A stretch of DNA of 7,195 nucleotides from Deltaproteobacteria bacterium (lineage in GTDB: Bacteria; Desulfobacterota; Desulfobacteria; Desulfobacterales; Desulfobacteraceae): contig QMMT01000098.1 of the NCBI GenBank assembly GCA_003647385.1, positions 1 to 7,195 of the forward strand, written 5' to 3'. How positions within the stretch are numbered: the stretch's first letter is position 1; each line of letters starts with the position of its first letter. Positions 1-5,496 of the stretch are shown here, piece by piece. Under the pieces are notes generated by a model, which worked only from the letters and a program-made list of their open reading frames with translations, was not told where the DNA came from and searched no databases. The translations under genes were made by a program, and so were the position numbers.

Positions 1-858
1 TACCGGCAGTTCGATATTAGGGACAAAACCATAGCCAATAGTTAAAGCGTCAGCTTGAAATTCTGCTTTAGTATTAGAGATCACGTCACCTTCAGGAGTG
101 ATTTTTGCCATAATGGCTGATTCAAATCCATGCCTGCCCCGGGCTTCGATCACCCTGTATCTTTGAAGTATGGGAACACGGTTGAGAACCATCCGGGCGG
201 TATAACGTGCACCTTCCATCAATTTGGGCCAGTGATGGTGAATCAAGGGAAGAAATCCTAGCTTTTTGGTCATGGAATTTTCATCCATCAATGCCGTCAC
301 CTTACCCCTGTTACCAAGGATTTCTGATGCCAGAGCCATCATAAGGGGACTGGTACCGGCAATCAGGGTGTTACGGGCAGGCAGAACCCCATAACTTTTC
401 ATCAGGATTTGAGCAGATCCCAGAGACATGACACCGGGCAGAGTCCAGCCTTTAAAAGGCAGATACCTTTCCCTGGCGCCGGTGGCAAGTATGATGTGCT
501 CAGCCCGGATCTCAAGGATTTTTCCCGAGCTTTTTCCCTCTGGGGTTTTTATGTTTTCTATATGGACAAGGAGCCTTCTATCTTTGAAAATACCCAAAAC
601 CTGTGTCTGAAAAAGCCAGTCAATGCCTGGTATTTTATTTATTGTTCGAACCAGATCAAATCCTTTTGATTTCATTCGATCAGGTTCAATCTTTGGAAAA
701 TAAGAGGGTTTTAACGGGGTCTTCCTGAGCAGTTGTCCTCCGGGCTTACCACTCTCATCAATGACCAGTATAGCAAGGCCCTGGCCGGAAAGCATCCGGG
801 CTGCTGAAAGCCCTGCAAAACCAGACCCTACAATAATAACATGGTAGTGGGCTTTCAT
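1..858 (-). CDS. HcnB-like NAD(P)/FAD-dependent oxidoreductase subunit (C-terminus cut by window edge)
   Basis: These are the first 286 residues of a pyridine-nucleotide-disulfide-oxidoreductase-like flavoprotein, the alpha or HcnB-type subunit of the dehydrogenase. The frame stays open to position 1. Visible are the N-terminal FAD motif GSGFAG (11-16), DESGKPGGQ (34-42), ATGARERYLPF (125-135), GWTLPGV (137-143) and GYGFVPN (275-281), all typical of this family. Family members run roughly 420-480 residues and usually end in a Cys-rich BFD-like [2Fe-2S] domain, which would lie outside the window. The second nucleotide motif reads GTSPLM (168-173), with Ser where a second Gly is usual. The start ATG overlaps the preceding TGA as ATGA, and GGGA sits 4 nt upstream at 866..863. 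The last three genes are therefore translationally coupled. The specific substrate is unknown. Confidence 0.9.
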   Translation of the reverse strand, partial: MKAHYHVIIVGSGFAGLSAARMLSGQGLAILVIDESGKPGGQLLRKTPLKPSYFPKIEPDRMKSKGFDLVRTINKIPGIDWLFQTQVLGIFKDRRLLVHIENIKTPEGKSSGKILEIRAEHIILATGARERYLPFKGWTLPGVMSLGSAQILMKSYGVLPARNTLIAGTSPLMMALASEILGNRGKVTALMDENSMTKKLGFLPLIHHHWPKLMEGARYTARMVLNRVPILQRYRVIEARGRHGFESAIMAKITPEGDVISNTKAEFQADALTIGYGFVPNIELPV

Positions 859-1208
859 TTGTTCCCATTCATATTCGTTTTTTCCAGCTTTAGTTTTTGA
901 AAGAAAGGAACTTCGGTGATAATTTTCATCTTATCCTTTACCTGGGTCATGCAGGCCCGCTGGTCCGGAATATTATTAATGGTGACCAGACATTCGTAAC
1001 AGATGCCCATACCACAGAAAACACCCCGGGGTTCTCCTGTTTTTGAGGTTCGAAAATTTCGGATACCTGCTGCTGTCAAAGCGGCATGGACGGATTCGCC
1101 TTCATAGGCCAAAATTTTTTTACCATTGACCACGAATGTTACCATTGAGCCCCGCCGAACAGAAGAAATTCTTAAGTCCTGACTGAAAGTTGATTTTTTG
1201 TTAACCAT
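855..1208 (-). CDS. HcnA-like [2Fe-2S]-binding subunit of a heteromeric FAD dehydrogenase
   Basis: This small electron-transfer protein is 117 residues from the preferred start. A ferredoxin-like fold (Fer2_4 type) carries four Cys as C65-x4-C70-x2-C73-x12-C86, the spacing for one plant-type [2Fe-2S] cluster. It also has the characteristic VTFVVNGKKILAYEGES segment (about 23-39). It should shuttle electrons between the flavin subunits on either side. In-frame ATGs exist at 1253, 1208 and 1145. The one at 1208 is chosen because the DLRI...RG...VTF lead-in typical of these subunits follows it. The longer form would start 53 bp inside the oxidoreductase gene without a visible ribosome site, and the one at 1145 removes that lead-in. 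Its own Shine-Dalgarno sequence is weak, so translation is probably coupled to the upstream gene through the 8-bp overlap. It ends in a TGA that overlaps the ATG of the next gene. Confidence 0.9.
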   Translation of the reverse strand: MVNKKSTFSQDLRISSVRRGSMVTFVVNGKKILAYEGESVHAALTAAGIRNFRTSKTGEPRGVFCGMGICYECLVTINNIPDQRACMTQVKDKMKIITEVPFFQKLKLEKTNMNGNK

Positions 1209-2376
1209 GGCGCCTGGTCTCACTTTTTTTGAACCGATCCGGGGAAAAAGCATCCAGAGGGATATGGGTTTTACGCTCTAACAGCATGTTGGCCATAAGA
1301 TCTCCGGTGACAGGCGACAGAGCAATGCCATCACCTTCGTGGCCGGCAGCCATGAAAAAACCATTCAGGGATCCGACCGGGCCCAGAATTGGCAAACCAT
1401 CCGGGGTATAAGGCCTGAGTCCTGCAAAGGCTCTGATTACCTGGAAATTCTCCAGTAAGGGAAGGACGGCAGTGGTCTGTCTGATAATTTTTTGGATGCC
1501 TGATATCGTGTTTTCTTTATTAAACCCAACAAATTCCCTGGTGGAACCCAACAGCAGGTTCCCATTGTCTGCCTGTTCCATGGAAATACCCTGACCGGCC
1601 TTGTCTGCTAATGAAGGGTCATATTTAGCGACAATATATTTAGCAGAAATCAGGCTGTGATTAAGCACTGGTTTTTCGGCATGGGTCACGACAATCTGGC
1701 CCCGCCTCGGTTGCACAGGCATTGGAATTTCCACCATGTCAGACACCAGTCCCGCCATTGACCCGGCGGCATTCACCACAATATCCGCTTCAAAATTTCC
1801 TTTGGTTGTGGCAACACCGGTTACATGGTTATTTTTTGTACGAATACCCAGCACCCCTGTATGGTTAATAATCCTGGCGTGGTTTTTTTTTGCAGCCAGA
1901 GCAAACCCAAGTGTTAAGTTGATGGGATTGACCTGGGCATCCAGGGGTGAAAAAGTTGACCCTATAATGTCGGGTGATAAAAACGGTTCTTTTTTAAGCG
2001 CCTGGGACTGGTCCAGCAACCGGACATCCAGACCGATGGCCTGCTGTTCTTTCGTAAATTTTTCCATGGCACGATACTCGGCATCGGTTTCGATGATGAC
2101 CATCCCACCGGTCTTTTTGAACTCAATATCAGTTGGCAGTTCTGTTTGCAGACCCTCAAACCGATTGAGGCTTTCCATGGCAAGTGAAAGATGGATACCC
2201 GGCTTTTTGGACTGCATGAAAACCAGGCCGTCACAGGCACCGGAACTGCCCGAGGCCAGGTCCTTTTTTTCGATCAAGGTCACCCTTGCTTCCTGTTTTG
2301 CCAGATGATAGGCAATGGAAGTGCCGATGACCCCGCCGCCAATGATGACAATATGTGGTGAGTTTTGTTTACGCAA
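1201..2376 (-). CDS. DadA/HcnC-like FAD-dependent amine or amino-acid oxidoreductase
   Basis: This 391-residue flavoprotein is of the DAO (glycine/D-amino-acid oxidase) family, predicted to oxidise the CH-NH bond of an amino acid, imino acid or secondary amine. The N-terminal Rossmann fold binds FAD through GGGVIG (13-18), with E36 at the end of strand 2 for the ribose. A Gly/Ser-rich loop (about 42-50), RRGQ (224-227), RPYTPDGLPILG (321-332) and GHEGDGI (345-351) are typical DAO-fold landmarks of the catalytic and FAD-closing regions. The start is TTG with AAGGA 5 nt upstream. An in-frame TAA four codons earlier excludes any upstream start, and the first internal Met lies beyond the FAD motif. 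Its 3' end overlaps the [2Fe-2S] gene by 8 bp, and with the next gene it makes an HcnC/HcnA/HcnB-like set. It resembles the catalytic beta subunit of opine, D-hydroxyproline or proline dehydrogenases. Specificity is not determinable here. Confidence 0.92.
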   Translation of the reverse strand: MRKQNSPHIVIIGGGVIGTSIAYHLAKQEARVTLIEKKDLASGSSGACDGLVFMQSKKPGIHLSLAMESLNRFEGLQTELPTDIEFKKTGGMVIIETDAEYRAMEKFTKEQQAIGLDVRLLDQSQALKKEPFLSPDIIGSTFSPLDAQVNPINLTLGFALAAKKNHARIINHTGVLGIRTKNNHVTGVATTKGNFEADIVVNAAGSMAGLVSDMVEIPMPVQPRRGQIVVTHAEKPVLNHSLISAKYIVAKYDPSLADKAGQGISMEQADNGNLLLGSTREFVGFNKENTISGIQKIIRQTTAVLPLLENFQVIRAFAGLRPYTPDGLPILGPVGSLNGFFMAAGHEGDGIALSPVTGDLMANMLLERKTHIPLDAFSPDRFKKSETRRHG

Positions 2377-2381
2377 GTGTT

Positions 2382-2386
2382 TCCTT
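2382..2386 (-). promoter_or_regulatory. Ribosome-binding site for the TTG start of the DadA-like gene
   Basis: AAGGA lies 5 nt before the TTG at 2376. With the in-frame TAA just upstream and the FAD motif beginning at codon 13, this fixes a non-ATG start. Confidence 0.75.
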
Positions 2387-2426
2387 TATTGCCAATGAAT
2401 TTACTAATAACGCTTTATGCACATGT

Positions 2427-4340
2427 TCAGGCATTTGGTTCATGCGTTGCTTTATTGGTACCTCTGAACTTCAACCACAGGGGCCGGGATAAAATTCCTG
2501 CCAGGACCAGAATACCCAGTATTCTGATCATAGGTGAATTGAGAAGATCAGGTTTGGTGCACAAAAAGGTGGTGAGTCCGGCCAGGATAAATAGGTTGAT
2601 CTGCAAAATCAGGTTCAGAGGCTTGAAAAAATATCCGCTTAATGCGCCTGCAAAAAATATAATGGCTATCAAAACCATCAGGGTGACCGTGATTATTTCA
2701 AGGGGAGTCCCTCGCATAAGCAATGCCTGGTTGAATACAAAAACATAAGGGATTAAAAACCCTGCCAATGCAAGTTTAAACGCTTCAAAACCAGTCTGGA
2801 GCGGTTTGGATTTGGCAATGGAGGCGGCACAAAAGGCCGGCACACACACCGGCGGGGTAACCCCGGCCAGAACGGCAAAATAATAGACAAAAAGATGGGC
2901 GGGCAGCATATCGACCCCCATGGCTAACAGGGCAGGCCCGCCGATGGTTATGGCAATAATGTAAGCAGGCGTACAGGGTAGTCCCATACCCATAACCAGG
3001 GAGGTAAGCATGACAAGGAGCATGGCCGGAAATATTAGGCCCCCGGACCAGTTTGTGATGACCGTGGCAATACCCAGGGCAAGACCGGTATGTGTGACAA
3101 TGGCAACCACCATTCCTGCTCCTGCACAGGCAAGGGCAATCATGATCATATTGTGACCGGAAAGTCGGAGGGTTTCAAAGAGTCTGGCCGGTGTCATCCG
3201 GGTTTCTTTTTTTATAAAACTCATCAAAAAAACTATTGCAATTGCAGCGGTGGCCGCAAAAAAGGGTGAATACCCTTTAAGGAGTAATACTACTAAAATA
3301 ACCATAGGAATAAGGAGATAGGAATCCTTTAGAATCTGCTTATAGGAGACCATATCCTCTTCCTCCACCCCTACAAGTTTTTGTTTCTGTGCTGTATAAT
3401 GGACCCGTACCACCATGCTGGCATAAAGAAGCAACGACCCCAGCATGGCAGCAATGACGATATTGACATAGGATATGCCCGTGATCTCTGCCATAACAAA
3501 GGCTCCTGCCCCCATGACCGGTGGCATGAGCATACCTCCGGTGGAGGCAGCGGCTTCCACAGCCCCGGCAAATCTGCGCTTGTACCCCAATTTTTTCATT
3601 AAAGGAATGGTGAATACACCTGTTGAATAAACATTGGCGGCTGCCACACCGGAGATGGAGCCAAAAAGCCCCGAGGAGATGACGGCGATCTTGGCCGGTC
3701 CACCATTACTCTTACCTGCGATCCTGCATGCAAGATCGGTAAAAAACTGACCTGTTTTGGTGACCTCCATAAACGCCCCGAAAATGACAAACAAGGCCAC
3801 AAAAGTGGCGGAAACTCCGGTAATAGATCCAAATATACCGGCATCGGTAATCAAAAATTGCATTTCAACAATTTCTGCAAAGACAACGGGTTTGGCATAA
3901 AATACGCCGGGAAGATATGGTGCTGCATAAAGATAGGCAAAAAAAGCAGCAATGAGATATGCCATGGCCGGTACCACTGCCCGCCGGACAGCCTCCAGAA
4001 GCAGAACAATCATCAAAGTACCTAAAACCAGTTCAATGGTCAGAACATCATCCACAAACTCCAGACGCTCGGTGAGCCGCTCATGAAAATATGCAATATA
4101 GAGTGGTGGAAAAATTGAAAGAAGTGCAAGAAACCAGTTGAAAATTCCAACTTTTTCATGGACCTGTTTTTTGGATGCCGGGAAGAGGACAAAAGCAGCC
4201 GGCAGCAGGAACAAAAGATGGATTCCTCTCTGGATACGAGGCTGAAAAATTCCCACAGTGGCTGTATATAGTTGAAACATTGAAATAATAACAAGCCAGG
4301 TGCCAATTGCTTTGTTCTGCCAGGTATTAAGATTTTTCAT
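2427..4340 (-). CDS. TRAP transporter fused permease (DctQ-DctM, 4TM/12TM type)
   Basis: This 637-residue integral inner-membrane protein imports the TAXI-bound solute, in this family with a Na+ or H+ gradient. The N-terminal part (about 10-150) carries several hydrophobic helices equivalent to the small DctQ subunit. The rest is the DctM-like transport domain with two related halves. GSISG with AANVYSTG and TIPLMKKLGY lies at about 227-253, ASTGGMLMPPVMG at 265-277, GMGLPCTPAY at 451-460, AHLFVYYFAV at 481-490 and TPPV at 495-498. The length suits the fused TAXI-type permeases. An open frame extends upstream to a TTG at 4370, but that codon lies inside a hairpin arm. The ATG at 4340 has GGGGAG at 4352..4347, 6 nt upstream, and is the likely start. 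The stop is TGA, and the oxidoreductase gene follows after 50 bp. The family is very secure; the substrate is unknown. Confidence 0.95.
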   Translation of the reverse strand: MKNLNTWQNKAIGTWLVIISMFQLYTATVGIFQPRIQRGIHLLFLLPAAFVLFPASKKQVHEKVGIFNWFLALLSIFPPLYIAYFHERLTERLEFVDDVLTIELVLGTLMIVLLLEAVRRAVVPAMAYLIAAFFAYLYAAPYLPGVFYAKPVVFAEIVEMQFLITDAGIFGSITGVSATFVALFVIFGAFMEVTKTGQFFTDLACRIAGKSNGGPAKIAVISSGLFGSISGVAAANVYSTGVFTIPLMKKLGYKRRFAGAVEAAASTGGMLMPPVMGAGAFVMAEITGISYVNIVIAAMLGSLLLYASMVVRVHYTAQKQKLVGVEEEDMVSYKQILKDSYLLIPMVILVVLLLKGYSPFFAATAAIAIVFLMSFIKKETRMTPARLFETLRLSGHNMIMIALACAGAGMVVAIVTHTGLALGIATVITNWSGGLIFPAMLLVMLTSLVMGMGLPCTPAYIIAITIGGPALLAMGVDMLPAHLFVYYFAVLAGVTPPVCVPAFCAASIAKSKPLQTGFEAFKLALAGFLIPYVFVFNQALLMRGTPLEIITVTLMVLIAIIFFAGALSGYFFKPLNLILQINLFILAGLTTFLCTKPDLLNSPMIRILGILVLAGILSRPLWLKFRGTNKATHEPNA

Positions 4341-4346
4341 GCAGTG

Positions 4347-4352
4347 CTCCCC
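4347..4352 (-). promoter_or_regulatory. Ribosome-binding site deciding the permease start
   Basis: GGGGAG lies 6 nt before the ATG at 4340. It supports that start over the upstream in-frame TTG at 4370, which is buried in the hairpin arm and would add ten non-hydrophobic residues. Confidence 0.75.
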
Positions 4353-4359
4353 GGAGTTA

Positions 4360-4388
4360 GGACAGGGCAAAAAATAAATGCCCTGTCC
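4360..4388. repeat. Perfect 10-bp inverted repeat (hairpin) between receptor and permease genes
   Basis: The arms GGACAGGGCA (4360-4369) and TGCCCTGTCC (4379-4388) are exact reverse complements separated by a 9-nt AT-rich loop. In the minus-strand transcript the hairpin lies 37 nt after the receptor stop codon and 7 nt before the permease Shine-Dalgarno sequence. It is not followed by a U-run on either strand, so it does not look like an intrinsic terminator. By analogy with other binding-protein-dependent transporters, such hairpins can protect the upstream message from 3' decay and raise receptor relative to permease. A dimeric-regulator operator is the alternative. Confidence 0.8.
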
Positions 4389-4425
4389 GTGTTAAAATAC
4401 AAGACCGTGGTCAATTCTCCTTTTT

Positions 4426-5451
4426 TTATTTCATATGACCCGCATCTTTATAATATTTTTCAGCACCCGGGTGAAGGGGAAGTGCCACATTTTTCCATCC
4501 GGTTTCAGGTTTGAAATTCTTGTTTGCCGGATTGATTTTGTATAATTCATCTGTATTTTCACAGATTATTTTAATAATGGTATAGGCAATATTCTCGGGT
4601 ACATCCTTGTTGATGATCATCTCACCTGCAGATACAACGGTGGGTACATCAACTTCCTGGCCCTTGTAAGTGCCTTTGGGGATAAAGCTTCTTCCCGAAT
4701 CCCGGGAAAGCGTCCCAAGTTCTTTATTAAGATGGTCAAGACATGCATCCGACAGGGCAATAAGAGAAGAATCCCTGCTGACACTCATTTCTGTGATGGC
4801 TGCACCGGGAAGGCCAAGGTGGGTGAAGACAAAATCCACGTGTTTATCTTTGTAAAGGTTGACCATATCAGAATAGACAGCATGGAAAACCTTGCCGCCT
4901 GCTTTTTTGATGTCGCTAAGGGAAATGCCGTAAAAATTCAGGATAGTGTTCATCAGGGGCAGGTCAGATGTGCCTTTCATGGGAGCAGCTAATTTGATTT
5001 TCTTGCCTGCCTTGATCATGTCGGCGAGCTGGGTCATGGTTGTGATACCCTTGTTCTTGGCACCTAGAACATGGATGTGATAGATTCCAAAAATACCGCC
5101 CAGGGAACGGACATCAGGATTGGCTTTTTTGTAAACCGGAGCCAGTCCTTTAAATGCCATTTTGTCCACAAACGTAATGCCCCAGCCAACATCGTCCTTG
5201 TGCCTGGAGACCCGAACCGGATTGACTACGCCGCCGCCGGGAACTACTTTCAGGATCAGGTTGGGTTCTTTTTCTGCGATCATCCTGGCAATACCGCCGG
5301 CCTGGACATACCAGCCGCCGCCCACGCCCCCGGCCACCCAGGTCATTGTCGTGGATTTGGTCACTTTGTAATCATCGGCCATTGTTGCGGCAGGCAATGC
5401 CAAAAAGGCTGCCATCATAAACGCTAACAAACAGATAATTGTTTTTTTCAT
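4426..5451 (-). CDS. TAXI-family TRAP transporter solute-binding receptor, periplasmic
   Basis: This 341-residue protein is the extracytoplasmic receptor of a TRAP transporter: it binds the substrate in the periplasm and hands it to the permease. Residues 1-25 form a Sec signal peptide (KK, a hydrophobic core, then a TMA/DD cleavage site after A25). There is no lipobox Cys, so a soluble periplasmic protein is expected. TAXI hallmarks are the Gly-rich N-terminal segment AGGVGGGWYVQAGG (40-53), the PGGGVVNPVR stretch (71-80) and the C-terminal LHPGAEKYYKDAG (326-338). The length is normal for the family. The ATG start is supported by GGGAG at 5463..5459, 7 nt upstream. It lies 45 bp after the ThDP gene and 85 bp before the fused permease, the usual TAXI pairing. 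Characterised TAXI proteins bind small carboxylates such as glutamate or 2-hydroxyglutarate; the ligand here cannot be read from the sequence. Confidence 0.95.
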   Translation of the reverse strand: MKKTIICLLAFMMAAFLALPAATMADDYKVTKSTTMTWVAGGVGGGWYVQAGGIARMIAEKEPNLILKVVPGGGVVNPVRVSRHKDDVGWGITFVDKMAFKGLAPVYKKANPDVRSLGGIFGIYHIHVLGAKNKGITTMTQLADMIKAGKKIKLAAPMKGTSDLPLMNTILNFYGISLSDIKKAGGKVFHAVYSDMVNLYKDKHVDFVFTHLGLPGAAITEMSVSRDSSLIALSDACLDHLNKELGTLSRDSGRSFIPKGTYKGQEVDVPTVVSAGEMIINKDVPENIAYTIIKIICENTDELYKINPANKNFKPETGWKNVALPLHPGAEKYYKDAGHMK

Positions 5452-5458
5452 TTTCTTT

Positions 5459-5463
5459 CTCCC
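5459..5463 (-). promoter_or_regulatory. Ribosome-binding site of the TAXI receptor
   Basis: GGGAG in a purine-only tract lies 7 nt before the ATG at 5451. This is a strong site, fitting the high expression expected of a periplasmic receptor. Confidence 0.7.
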
Positions 5464-5496
5464 TTTTTTAATTGTTGATATAGTTACACGCTACTC

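Noticed and set aside
1209..1253. [2Fe-2S] subunit start at ATG 1253
   Set aside because: It would extend the overlap into the upstream gene to 53 bp, lacks a Shine-Dalgarno sequence, and adds residues not typical of the family. ATG 1208 gives the expected N-terminus.
1736..2308. 190-codon plus-strand open frame antisense to the DadA-like gene
   Set aside because: It lies wholly inside a gene with clear family motifs, has no recognisable domain or convincing ribosome site, and looks like a shadow frame. The same applies to the plus-strand frames at 409-669, 2365-2748 and 5071-5427.
1..2376. Hydrogen cyanide synthase hcnABC
   Set aside because: The subunits are of the same families, but the gene order differs and the neighbours are a transporter and a ThDP enzyme. 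The families also include opine and proline-type dehydrogenases, so hcn symbols are not justified.
2373..2396. Sigma-54 promoter (TTGGCA ... TTGC) before the DadA-like gene
   Set aside because: The distance between the GG and GC dinucleotides is 17 nt instead of the required 10.
4341..4370. Permease start at TTG 4370, adding ten residues
   Set aside because: The codon is inside a hairpin arm without a ribosome site, while the ATG at 4340 has GGGGAG at 6 nt.
4360..4388. Intrinsic (rho-independent) terminator
   Set aside because: The stem is perfect but neither strand has a U-run directly after it, and the downstream gene is the functional partner of the upstream one.
4395..4414. Internal promoter before the permease (TTGACC as a -35 element)
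   Set aside because: No acceptable -10 hexamer occurs 16-18 bp downstream of TTGACC on the minus strand.
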